Positions 1 through 7,782 of a stretch of DNA of 9,771 nucleotides are shown one piece after another. This DNA is from a bacterium. GTDB taxonomy: Bacteria; Desulfobacterota; Deferrisomatia; Deferrisomatales; BM512. The stretch lies in NCBI GenBank assembly GCA_009724975.1, contig SRXB01000057.1, positions 1-9,771 on the forward strand. The letters are read 5' to 3'. Made by a program: the position numbers and the translations under genes. Each line of letters begins with the position of its first letter. The stretch's first letter is position 1. The notes under the pieces were generated by a model. It saw nothing but the letters and a program-made list of their open reading frames with translations. It did no database searches and was not told the origin of the DNA.

Positions 1-414
1 TGGTCCACCGCCTTGGGCGTCTGCGTCCACGCGCCGGTAAGTTGTTCGGACGGCAATCTTTGCACAAACGACCTTTGCTCCCCCTCGTCGGGCTGCTATC
101 ACACGCAGGTGGTTTGCGACGACGGCATATTCTGCACCTCCGACTATTGCGATTCCGCCAACGGCTGTCTGGCTATCGAGGCTAACCCGCTTTGCGACGA
201 CGGGTTGGGAACGACTGTCGATATTTGCTCGCCGGACGATTCAAGAAGCGACTTGAAAGGTTGCGTCTACTGGAGCGACCAGATGTGCACCGCCGAGTGG
301 AGTCCCGTCTGCGGCATAAACGGAGTAACATATTCGAATCTTTGCTGGGCTGCTTTGGAAGGTGTGCCGGTCGACCATGCCGGGGAATGCGCTACCGACA
401 CCGTAAGGCCCTGA
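1..414 (+). CDS. Cysteine-rich repeat protein with C-terminal Kazal-like domain (5'-partial)
   Basis: The frame is open from base 1 and ends at TGA 412-414, so only the last 137 residues of a longer protein are visible. A TTG at 13 is in frame but lies inside a repeat and is not a credible start. Residues 15-88 form three tandem units of about 24-26 residues with the pattern C-x-D-G-x-x-C-T-x-D-x-C-x(5)-G-C (cysteines 15/21/26/32, 39/45/50/56, then 65/76/88). They follow the tail of another unit (G-V-C-V-H, residues 6-10). Such units resemble Dictyostelium-type cysteine-rich repeats known from secreted bacterial proteins. The third unit has lost its second cysteine. Residues 96-130 match a Kazal-type protease inhibitor domain: P-V-C-G, then G-V-T-Y-S-N-x-C, then G-E-C at the end. 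The domain has four cysteines instead of six. The disulfide-rich makeup implies export, but the signal peptide lies outside the window. Protease inhibition is possible; a role as an extracellular adhesion or structural module is equally so. The gene ends 85 bp before the preferred start of the next one. Confidence 0.85.
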   Translation, partial: WSTALGVCVHAPVSCSDGNLCTNDLCSPSSGCYHTQVVCDDGIFCTSDYCDSANGCLAIEANPLCDDGLGTTVDICSPDDSRSDLKGCVYWSDQMCTAEWSPVCGINGVTYSNLCWAALEGVPVDHAGECATDTVRP

Positions 415-499
415 CCCGCCGCTTTTCCTTGAAAATCCATGCGTTTTGCGGGTATTGATAGTCCGTTTCTCAAACTCGGCAACGCATCGGATTAAAGAG

Positions 500-2485
500 T
501 TGGATTTTAAAAAGACAAACACCCCGATACCGACCGCGCTCTTTGTCGCGGCCCTGGTTTTCGCGCTTTTTTACCCCTCCGTCGGCTTTGAGTTCTTAAG
601 GCTCGACGACGGGCAGTATGTGGCCCAAAACTCCCTTGTGGCGGGCGGGCTGACCCTTGGGGGCGTTGCCGCGGCCTTCCTTCCTTACCAGTATTACTGG
701 ATACCAGTCACCTGGCTCTCCTTCATGGCCGGCTCCACCCTTCATGGCATGTCCCCGTGGGGTTTTCACCTCGAAAGCGTTATTCTCCACGCTCTCGTGG
801 CGGGACTTTTCGGCTTCATACTCTTCAAGACCACAAAAAACAGCCTCCTTTCGGCCCTCGCGGTCCTTCTCTTCGCCCTTCACCCCATGCGCGTGGAATC
901 GGTGGCGTGGATAACGGCCCGCAAGGATCTCTTGTCGGCGCTTTTCACCCTAGGCGCGCTATGGGCCTACCTGAAATACGCGGGCGGGGAGGGGAGGAGG
1001 TGGCTTTGGACCTCGTTGGGGGCGATGGCGCTCGGGTGCATGTCAAAGCCGGTGGCTGTGGTTATGCCCCTTTTGCTCCTTTCGGCGGACCTTTGGCCGC
1101 TGGGCAGACAAAAGAAGGAGGGCTGGACGGCTCTTCTGGTTGAGAAAGCTCCATTTTTCGCCCTCTCCTTGGTTTTTGCCGCCGCTACCGCCTATTTCCA
1201 GCGCGAAGGGATGGCGACTCTGGGTTCTCTCTCCCTCGGCGACCGCCTCCTCATAGCCGCCTCCGCTCTTTGGCACTACCTTGCCGCCACTTTCTGGCCG
1301 GTTGGCCTTCACCTTAAAGGGCGTGAAGGTGGAGACCTGCTCGGCGCAGGGGGTGCGGCGGCTCTTTTCGCCCTTTTCGCGGCCCTTACCGCGCTCTTTT
1401 ACAAGATTCGGGGCAAGGCCCCGCAATTTTTGGCCGGATGGCTCTGGTTCGGGGCGGCTCTCTTGCCGGTGAGCGGCTTTTTTCCCGTCGGGACGAGCTA
1501 TATGGCCGACCGCTTCACCTATTTGCCGCACATGGGGCTTTTCGCGGGCCTTGTTTTCGGGTCGGCGGCCCTCTTGCGCGAAAAATGGCGGGCGCTCGCG
1601 GCCTTTTCGGTGGCGCTGGCCCTCGCGTGCGCGGCTTTCGGCGTCGCCACCTCACTCTATCTTCAAAAATGGCGAAACTCCCTGACCCTGTTCGAGTATT
1701 TTTATTCCGTGAGCCAAAGCGGCTACTCGGCCTCCCTCCTTGCCGGAGCCTACGCCGAGAAGAAAGATTTCGCCAGCGCCCTGAAATTTTATAAAACCGC
1801 CCTGGAGAAAGACGCGTCTGATTACGCAGCCTGGCGCAACATGGGAGTTGCCCTGGGCGATTCGGGCAGGATAATCGAGGGCGTTTCGGCGATTGAGAAG
1901 GCGGTTTCGCTGGCTCCCAAAGACCCAGAGAGCCGCTACGCGCTCGGCGTCGGGTATCTTAAGGTGGGGAGGCTAAAGGGGGCGATGGCGCAGTTCGAGG
2001 CGGCGCTGGATTCAGACCCCCGCCATGCCAAGTCACTTGAGGCGCTGGCTTACAGCCTTAGGGAGGATGGGCGCGCGGGCGAGGCCGCAGCGGTGTTTGA
2101 ACGGTATCTTCTGGTTTCGCCGCAAGACGGCAAGGCCCTTAGGGAGGCCGGCATACTCTTGGCTGAATTGGGGCGTCCCGCCGAGGCGCTTGACCGGTTT
2201 TTAAGCGTTCTGGCGCTCTCGCCCCGCGATGCGGACGCGAATTACAACGCGGCTCTGACGCTTGACCGCCTCGGCAACATCGGCGAAGCGGAAAAATATT
2301 ACAGGGAGGCGCTCCAAATCGACGCCATGCACCTCAGGGCGCGTTTCAACCACGCGCTTTTGCTTGAAAAAACCGGACGGGTCGGGGAAGCCGCCACGGC
2401 GCTTTCGGATTTTCTCAAACTCGCCCCCGGGGATCCGGACGCGACCGCCGCGCTCGCGCGAATCGGCGCAAGGCAGGGGCGATGA
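500..2485 (+). CDS. TMTC-like membrane glycosyltransferase with seven TPRs (paralogue 1)
   Basis: Polytopic membrane protein of 661 residues from TTG 500. The frame is open back to TTG 446 (679 residues). I prefer 500 because it gives an N-terminal tail of about ten residues before the first membrane helix, as in both downstream paralogues; neither TTG has a strong ribosome binding site. The N-terminal ~390 residues hold about ten hydrophobic segments. They contain a DD pair (36-37) just after the first helix, HPMRVESVAW (128-137), RKD (141-143), KP (183-184), DLWPLG (197-202) and ADRFTYLP (336-343). This pattern is shared with TMTC-type and bacterial GT-C/TPR proteins. In GT-C enzymes an acidic pair in the first external loop binds metal or lipid-phosphate sugar. 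Residues ~408-660 hold seven TPRs with exact 34-residue spacing (turn glycines at 456, 490, 524, 558, 592, 626; the first unit has K there). Inferred role: transfer of a sugar from a polyprenyl-phosphate donor to a protein or polymer outside the membrane. Donor and acceptor are unknown. The stop overlaps the next start by four bases. Confidence 0.88.
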   Translation: MDFKKTNTPIPTALFVAALVFALFYPSVGFEFLRLDDGQYVAQNSLVAGGLTLGGVAAAFLPYQYYWIPVTWLSFMAGSTLHGMSPWGFHLESVILHALVAGLFGFILFKTTKNSLLSALAVLLFALHPMRVESVAWITARKDLLSALFTLGALWAYLKYAGGEGRRWLWTSLGAMALGCMSKPVAVVMPLLLLSADLWPLGRQKKEGWTALLVEKAPFFALSLVFAAATAYFQREGMATLGSLSLGDRLLIAASALWHYLAATFWPVGLHLKGREGGDLLGAGGAAALFALFAALTALFYKIRGKAPQFLAGWLWFGAALLPVSGFFPVGTSYMADRFTYLPHMGLFAGLVFGSAALLREKWRALAAFSVALALACAAFGVATSLYLQKWRNSLTLFEYFYSVSQSGYSASLLAGAYAEKKDFASALKFYKTALEKDASDYAAWRNMGVALGDSGRIIEGVSAIEKAVSLAPKDPESRYALGVGYLKVGRLKGAMAQFEAALDSDPRHAKSLEALAYSLREDGRAGEAAAVFERYLLVSPQDGKALREAGILLAELGRPAEALDRFLSVLALSPRDADANYNAALTLDRLGNIGEAEKYYREALQIDAMHLRARFNHALLLEKTGRVGEAATALSDFLKLAPGDPDATAALARIGARQGR

Positions 2486-4482
2486 GCTACTTTGAACGGG
2501 CGGCGCTTTCGCCGCGCAAAGCCTATCCGGCTATTCTCCTCTTCGCGGGTATTGCGCTTCTTTACGCCAAAAGCGCGGGTTTCGACTTCATAAATCTCGA
2601 CGATCCCGCTTACGTGGTTCAAAATGAAATGGTCAAGGGTGGGCTTTCGGCCTCGGGAGTAAAAGAGGCCCTCTTAGCTCCGGTGGCCAATTACTACATA
2701 CCGCTCACGTGGCTCTCGCTGATGGCCGATTATTCCCTGTTCGGCGGCTCGCCTGCGGGCTTCCACGCCACGAACGTCCTTTTGCACTCCCTCAACGCCC
2801 TTTTGCTCTTCCTCTTTCTCCTCAACGCGACCGATTCCCCCGTAAATTGCTTTCTTGCCTCGGCGCTTTGGGCGGCTCACCCGCTAAGGGTGGAGTCGGT
2901 GGCCTGGGTGACGGCGCGAAAGGATGTTCTCTTCCTCTTCTTTTTGCTTCTTGCGCTCAATTTCTGGCTTTGCCACGCGAAAAAGGGGGGGTGGAGGTGG
3001 TATTGGGCCGCTTTTTTTGCGGCGTTGGCCGCCTGTTTGGCCAAGCCCGCCGCCGTGGTCGCCCCGTTTATCCTTCTGGTTGTGGATTACTGGCCCCTTG
3101 GGCGCTTTAACGGCGAGAGGGCGAGGGCCTTTAGGCTTTGGGCTGAGAAACTGCCGTTTTTCGCGCTCTCGGCGGTCTTCTCCCTCTTGACGCTTCAGAC
3201 GCAGTCCTCTTCCATATCGCCAAGCGGCATAGTGACGCCGCTGGACAGGTTTTGCGCGGTCGCGACCTCCTACTGGCGCTATATAGGCAAGACGATTTGG
3301 CCCTCGACGCTGGTTCTGGAGGACGGCAACGCCTCCTGGCGGATGGACGCGGGCCTGGCGGCCCTTGTTTTGGCGGCAATTTTTGTGGCCACTTTGGTTT
3401 TGTACGCGAAAAGAAAGGCGGCGCCGCAGCTTTTCAGCGGCTGGATATGGTATCTGGCGGCTCTCTTGCCGGTCAGCGGCCTTGTCTCGGTGGGCATGAA
3501 TTCGGTGGCGGACCGCTTTTCCTATTTGCCTTCGATAGGTCTCTTCACCGCCGCGGTCTGGGGGGTGGGCGCTTTTGTCCAACGAACATCAGGGGCGCGC
3601 AAAGCTCTTTTCGGGGCGGGGCTTTTGCTTTTGGCCGCGTTTTCGGTGCTCTCTTTCGTCCAGTTGGGCCATTGGCGGGACAGCGAGACCCTTTTCCGCT
3701 ACCATGTCGAGGCGCGGGATTCCATTTTCGCAAGAAAGGGGCTGGCCGACGCCCTGAAGGCCAAGGGCGACTACCTTGCAAACTCCAACCTGCTGGCTTC
3801 CATTTCCGAGGCCGCCAGTTGTGATTCCAAGGCGGCTTGGGACGCGGCCGAGGCCCTTGAGCTGGCTAAAAGGTTCGAGGAGGCAAGGTTCTTTTACCTG
3901 AGAGCCATTGACATTGCCCCGAAAAACCCCGATTACCACTTCGGTCTCGCCCGCATCTCCCTCGCCATGGGCGACAAGCGGGCTGCCGCCGCGTCGTTGA
4001 CGCAGGCTCTGGCTTTAAATCCTGAGCATTTCGACTCTCTGCTGGCAACTTCCCGCCTCTACATGGAGGAGGAGCGCCTTGCCAAGGCGGTTGGCGCTCT
4101 TGAGAAGGCGAGAAAGGTCCGCCCCGATGACCGCTTCGCGGCTCGGGAGCTTGGTTTCGCCTACGGTGTTTGGGGTATGGGCGCGGATTCAGTGAAAAAC
4201 CTTCGAGACGCCGTGGCCATAGACACTAAGGACCCGGAGTCGAATTTTCTCCTCGCTTCGGCTCTCTCCCAGGGGGGCGACATGGCGGGCGCCATGAAGC
4301 ATTATCTTTCTGCGCTGGAGGCTTCGCCCGAAAACCCCGCCTATCTTTACGGCTGCGGAGTCTCACTTGAAAGGCTCGGCAGGGCGGGGGAGGCTTTGGA
4401 ATATTACAGAAGGGCGGTGGCAGCCAACCCCGAGGGTGATTACGGACGGGCCGCCAAGGCAAGGCTGGAGGCGCTAAGGTGA
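2482..4482 (+). CDS. TMTC-like membrane glycosyltransferase with seven TPRs (paralogue 2)
   Basis: Polytopic membrane protein of 666 residues with the same architecture as its two neighbours. The ATG at 2482 overlaps the previous TGA (ATGA), which implies translational coupling; AAGG at 2470-2473 sits 8 nt upstream. The first hydrophobic helix spans about residues 14-33 and is followed by the DD pair (40-41). Other conserved blocks are HPLRVESVAW (133-142), RKD (146-148), KP (188-189), DYWPLGR (202-208) and VADRFSYLP (342-350). The membrane module ends near residue 397. Residues ~415-660 form about seven TPR-like helical hairpins, with turns near 429, 463, 497, 531, 566, 599 and 633. The last one (A-Y-L-Y-G-C-G-V to A-A-N-P) is the most canonical. 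Inferred role is the same GT-C type transfer at the outer face of the inner membrane, with the TPR domain as a protein-interaction scaffold. It diverges clearly from paralogue 1 in the loops and TPRs, so the duplication is old. Specific substrate unknown. Confidence 0.9.
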   Translation: MSYFERAALSPRKAYPAILLFAGIALLYAKSAGFDFINLDDPAYVVQNEMVKGGLSASGVKEALLAPVANYYIPLTWLSLMADYSLFGGSPAGFHATNVLLHSLNALLLFLFLLNATDSPVNCFLASALWAAHPLRVESVAWVTARKDVLFLFFLLLALNFWLCHAKKGGWRWYWAAFFAALAACLAKPAAVVAPFILLVVDYWPLGRFNGERARAFRLWAEKLPFFALSAVFSLLTLQTQSSSISPSGIVTPLDRFCAVATSYWRYIGKTIWPSTLVLEDGNASWRMDAGLAALVLAAIFVATLVLYAKRKAAPQLFSGWIWYLAALLPVSGLVSVGMNSVADRFSYLPSIGLFTAAVWGVGAFVQRTSGARKALFGAGLLLLAAFSVLSFVQLGHWRDSETLFRYHVEARDSIFARKGLADALKAKGDYLANSNLLASISEAASCDSKAAWDAAEALELAKRFEEARFFYLRAIDIAPKNPDYHFGLARISLAMGDKRAAAASLTQALALNPEHFDSLLATSRLYMEEERLAKAVGALEKARKVRPDDRFAARELGFAYGVWGMGADSVKNLRDAVAIDTKDPESNFLLASALSQGGDMAGAMKHYLSALEASPENPAYLYGCGVSLERLGRAGEALEYYRRAVAANPEGDYGRAAKARLEALR

Positions 4483-6029
4483 CTTCAAGGCGCAGCGCGG
4501 GGGAGAACCACCTCCTTCTCGCCACCTCGCTTTTTTTCGGCGCTCTTTTCCTCTACTGGCAGAGCGCCTCTTTCGGCTTCATTCGCATCGACGACCTTCG
4601 CTATACCGCCGAGAGCCCGCTGGTGCGCGGCGGCCTTTCCCTTGATTCGCTTTGGCGGGCTTTTTCGGCCCCCTACGAGAATTATTTCATACCGCTCACC
4701 TGGCTCTCCTTCATGACGGACGCCGAGATTTTCGGCCTCGGCCCGGGGGGCTTTCACCTGACCAACGTTATTCTCCACTCGATTAATACGGTTTTGCTCT
4801 TTCTCTTCCTTAGCATGAACACGCAAAAGACCAGGGCCAGCTTTGTGGCGGCGGCTCTTTTCGCGGCCCACCCCCTGCGCGTGGAGGCGGTGGCTTGGAT
4901 TTCTTCGCGCAAGGACCTTCTTTGCGGGCTTTTTTGCCTCATCTCCCTAATCCTTTATTCCGAGTGGACGAGGGACGGGCGAAAGAGCCGCTACTGGCTC
5001 GCGCTTTTGGCGGCGGCGGCGGCGCTTTTGTCCAAACCTGCCGCGGTGGCCTTGCCTTTTTTGCTCTTTGCCGTCGACCTGTGGCCCCTCAAAAGAATCA
5101 ATGGAATTGCGAAGGGGCGTCTTTTTTATGAGAAGGCCCCCTTCTTCGCCCTTTCCGCCTTTTTTTCGGCTTTGGCCGTTTCTGGCCAGTCGTCGTCGCT
5201 CGTCCCCCTGTCGGAGGTGACGCTTCCGGAGCGTTTTTCGCTAGTCGCCACCACTTACTGGCATTACCTCCAAAAAACCTTCCTCCCCATGGGTCTGGGC
5301 CTTGAGAGCGCCACCTATACGCCCAGGATAGAGGGCTTTTGGGCTTTTTTGGCCCTTGTGGGGCTGGCGGCGGTGACGTGGCTGGCTTTTTGGGCGGCGA
5401 GGCGCTTTCCCGAGCTCCTTTCGGGGTGGCTCTGGTTCGTCGCGGCGCTTTTGCCGGTCTGCGGCCTTGTCCCGCTGGGGGTGAACATGGTTGCTGACCG
5501 CTTCACCTATCTGCCTCACATGGGTCTTTTGGCGGGGCTGGTTTTCGTCGCGGCGGGGATGCTTGAAAAGCGCGGCGGCGCGATTTTGGCCGGCTACGCC
5601 CTTTCGGCGGCGGCGCTGGCATTTGCCTTTTCCCTTAGCTTTTCGCAGATTCCCAAGTGGAAGGACACCGTGACCCTATTTTCGCCGCGCGCGGGGGCTG
5701 GCGGGTCGCCTTACGCCAAGGCCGTTTTGGCCGACGAGCTGGCCTCGCGGGGGGATTTGGGTGAGGCGGCGCGCCTTCTGGACGAGGCGATAAGGCAAAA
5801 CACCTCCGACCTCATAACCCGCGACATACTGGGGCGCTTCGCACTGCGCATCCATGAGGACTGGGAGATAAAGCGGCGCATGGGGGCCGATTTGAAGAGG
5901 GGTTTCGACCATGCGGGAACCCTTGAGTATTTCGGGGATCTTCTGGGGAAGATGGGGCTGGCCGACCTTTCCGAAAAGTTTATCGGCGCGGCGTCTTTGG
6001 TGCGCTCCGACGATATCCTCACCCGCTGA
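4479..6029 (+). CDS. TMTC-like membrane glycosyltransferase, short TPR tail (paralogue 3)
   Basis: Polytopic membrane protein of 516 residues. The GTG start at 4479 overlaps the previous stop (GTGA) and is preceded by GGAGG at 4467-4471 with 7 nt spacing, so this start is well supported. The conserved blocks are all present: DD (38-39), HPLRVEAVAW (131-140), RKD (144-146), KP (186-187), DLWPLKR (200-206) and VADRFTYLPHMG (338-349). The membrane module is therefore intact. The C-terminus is about 150 residues shorter than in its neighbours: one clear TPR (about 411-444), a divergent helical stretch, and one weak TPR-like unit (about 480-512). No TPR remnant follows the stop in any frame before the terminator at 6054, so this is a settled short form rather than a recent frameshift. 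It may be a partner of the longer paralogues, or an enzyme with different acceptor recruitment; both are inferences. It is the last gene of the operon. Confidence 0.9.
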   Translation: MTSRRSAGENHLLLATSLFFGALFLYWQSASFGFIRIDDLRYTAESPLVRGGLSLDSLWRAFSAPYENYFIPLTWLSFMTDAEIFGLGPGGFHLTNVILHSINTVLLFLFLSMNTQKTRASFVAAALFAAHPLRVEAVAWISSRKDLLCGLFCLISLILYSEWTRDGRKSRYWLALLAAAAALLSKPAAVALPFLLFAVDLWPLKRINGIAKGRLFYEKAPFFALSAFFSALAVSGQSSSLVPLSEVTLPERFSLVATTYWHYLQKTFLPMGLGLESATYTPRIEGFWAFLALVGLAAVTWLAFWAARRFPELLSGWLWFVAALLPVCGLVPLGVNMVADRFTYLPHMGLLAGLVFVAAGMLEKRGGAILAGYALSAAALAFAFSLSFSQIPKWKDTVTLFSPRAGAGGSPYAKAVLADELASRGDLGEAARLLDEAIRQNTSDLITRDILGRFALRIHEDWEIKRRMGADLKRGFDHAGTLEYFGDLLGKMGLADLSEKFIGAASLVRSDDILTR

Positions 6030-6053
6030 CCGGCTTGTTCAGGGGAAAATAAT

Positions 6054-6086
6054 AGGGGCCTCCCTTGGCGGTAGGCCCCTTTTTTT
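6054..6086 (+). terminator. Intrinsic terminator between convergent genes
   Basis: AGGGGCCT (6054-6061) and AGGCCCCT (6073-6080) form a perfect 8-bp stem around an 11-nt loop. The T-run on the + strand covers 6080-6086. It lies 24 bp past the stop of the last glycosyltransferase gene and 13 bp past the end of the convergent acyl-CoA synthetase gene. Read on the - strand the stem is followed by ATTATTTT, so it may also stop transcription from that side. Confidence 0.9.
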
Positions 6087-6099
6087 GTCTTTATAGGTT

Positions 6100-7740
6100 T
6101 TATTGCGCGTATTTCTGGCGCAAGAGCTTCTTGTCGAGTTTGCCGACGCTGGTTTTCTCTATCGCGGTGACGAAGAGTATTTTTTCCGGCACCCCGAATT
6201 TGGAGATCACTCCACGGGAGGCGTAATCCTTCACGTGGGCGAGAATCTCCTCTTCCGAGACGGTTGCGCCGGGTTTTGCCACTATCAGGGCAATGGGGCG
6301 CTCGCCCCATTTGTCGTCGGGGCGGCCAATCACGGCGGTTTCGCCCACTGACGGGTGCTGGGCGATGATGTCCTCCAGCGCCAGCGAGGAAACCCACTCC
6401 CCGCCTGTCTTTATCACGTCCTTGATGCGGTCGGAAATCTGCACGTAACCCTTTTCGTCGCGGGAGGCGACGTCGCTGGTGTGCAGGTAGCCCCCCGCCC
6501 AAAGCTGCTTGGAGCCCTCGGGGTCTTTCAGGTAGCCCTGCGTCAGCCACGGGGCGCGCACCACTATCTCTCCGGTGGCTCCGGCGTCGGAGTCGGTATC
6601 TCTCATCTCGGGGTCGACTATGCGAAGGTCGACGAGCGGGAGCGGTTTGCCGGTTTTGCAGCGTATCGCGACTTCTTCGTCGATGCCGAGGCCGGTCATC
6701 TCCGGCCCGAGTTGCGCCAGGGTGAGGATGGGGCAGGTTTCGGACATGCCGTAACCGGCGAAGATGTCTATTCCAAGGCCCATCGCCGCCTTACACAGGG
6801 CCTTGGGCAGGAGCGAGCCGCCGATTATCACCTTCCAGCCATTGAGGTCCACCTCTTTTATAGCGGGCGAGGAGAGGAGCATGTGAAGGATGGTGGGAAC
6901 GCAGTGGGAGAAGGTCACTTTTTCGTTTTTGAGAAGGTTGAGGAGCATGGGCGGCTCGTAGCGGCCCGGGTAGACCTGCTTGACCCCCAGCATGGTGGCT
7001 ATGTAGGGAAGGCCCCACGCATGCACGTGGAACATGGGGGTTATCGGCATGTAGACGTCGCCTCGGTGAAAGCGTCCGTGGCCCGCCGCCGAGGCGAGCG
7101 CCGAAAGGCCGCCCATGGTGTGCAGAACTATCTGCCGGTGACTGAAATAAACCCCCTTGGGAAGGCCGGTGGTGCCGGTGGTGTAAAAGGTGGTGGCGCG
7201 GGCGTTTTCGTCGAAGGAGCGAAAGTCGTAACTGTCTTGGCATCCGGCAAGGAGGGCTTCGTACTCTCCCGCGAAGGGGACTGTTGATAGGGGCGCGCTT
7301 TCGGCGTCGCTCAGGAGGACGAATTTCTTCACCGTGGTCAGGCGAGGTAGTATCTGCTCCACAAGCGGCAGGAATTCGGCGTTGACCAGCAGGACGTCGT
7401 CTTCTGCGTGGTTTATTGTGTAGATCAGCTGTTCCGCCGAGAGGCGCACGTTGACGGTGTGGAGAATGGCCCCCATCATCGGCACCGCGAAAAAAGCCTC
7501 AAGGTAGCGGTGGCTGTCCCAATCCATCACCGCCACGGTGTCTCCGGCCTTCACCCCCAGTTTTTCCAGGGCGTTGGCGAGTTTGGCCACCCTTTTGGAG
7601 AGGTCGGCGTAAGAGAAGCGCAGGCGATCGCGGTAGACAATTTCGTTTTGGGTGCGGGTGGCGAGCGCGGAGGCCAGAATCTCCTTGATAAGGAGCGGGC
7701 AGGAGTCGGCTTCCGGCGTTTTTTCGATAATCTTTTCCAT
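6100..7740 (-). CDS. AlkK-type fatty acyl-CoA synthetase (AMP-forming)
   Basis: ATP-dependent ligase of 546 residues that activates a fatty acid to acyl-AMP and then acyl-CoA, probably in the cytoplasm or at the membrane face. ANL-superfamily motifs appear in order: the phosphate-binding loop TTGTTGLPKG (187-196), YGMSET (330-335), TSD with the ribose-binding Asp (D423), the hinge region D-R-I-K-D-V-I-K-T-G-G-E-W (437-449) and the C-terminal T-S-V-G-K with catalytic Lys534. The G-G-E-W-V-S-S form of the hinge and the ~545-residue length fit the medium/long-chain AlkK-like branch rather than acetyl-CoA synthetase. The chain-length preference cannot be read directly. ATG at 7738-7740 is preceded by GAGGGA (7751-7756, - strand) at about 10 nt, which supports this start. 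It follows fabH by 42 bp on the same strand with no terminator between, so the two are probably one operon. Confidence 0.95.
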   Translation of the reverse strand: MEKIIEKTPEADSCPLLIKEILASALATRTQNEIVYRDRLRFSYADLSKRVAKLANALEKLGVKAGDTVAVMDWDSHRYLEAFFAVPMMGAILHTVNVRLSAEQLIYTINHAEDDVLLVNAEFLPLVEQILPRLTTVKKFVLLSDAESAPLSTVPFAGEYEALLAGCQDSYDFRSFDENARATTFYTTGTTGLPKGVYFSHRQIVLHTMGGLSALASAAGHGRFHRGDVYMPITPMFHVHAWGLPYIATMLGVKQVYPGRYEPPMLLNLLKNEKVTFSHCVPTILHMLLSSPAIKEVDLNGWKVIIGGSLLPKALCKAAMGLGIDIFAGYGMSETCPILTLAQLGPEMTGLGIDEEVAIRCKTGKPLPLVDLRIVDPEMRDTDSDAGATGEIVVRAPWLTQGYLKDPEGSKQLWAGGYLHTSDVASRDEKGYVQISDRIKDVIKTGGEWVSSLALEDIIAQHPSVGETAVIGRPDDKWGERPIALIVAKPGATVSEEEILAHVKDYASRGVISKFGVPEKILFVTAIEKTSVGKLDKKLLRQKYAQ

Positions 7741-7782
7741 TTGGCGCTATTCCCTCATGAAGAAAATGTAAACTTTATAAAA

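Noticed and set aside
415..455. Possible terminator after the Kazal-domain gene (CCCGC ... GCGGG)
   Set aside because: The 5-bp arms are separated by about 29 nt with no stable inner stem and no T-run after the second arm.
2884..3582. 232-codon - strand frame opposite the second glycosyltransferase gene
   Set aside because: The translation is low-complexity and rich in R, K, G and Q, complementary to hydrophobic membrane-segment codons. There is no domain.
500..6029. Frameshift or pseudogene explanation for the serial membrane-protein frames
   Set aside because: Each frame is full length, begins with its own start and the same N-terminal module, and the overlaps are only four bases. They are three genes, not fragments of one.
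5711..6550. 279-codon - strand frame crossing the convergent operon ends
   Set aside because: It runs through the terminator hairpin and overlaps the 3' ends of two well-supported genes in other frames. The composition is Arg/Pro/Gly-rich shadow-like.
6355..7287. 310-codon open frame on the + strand opposite the acyl-CoA synthetase gene
   Set aside because: It is antisense to a gene with all ANL motifs intact. Its translation is rich in G, V, H and R without recognisable domains, and no start signal is evident. Such frames arise from the codon bias of the real gene.
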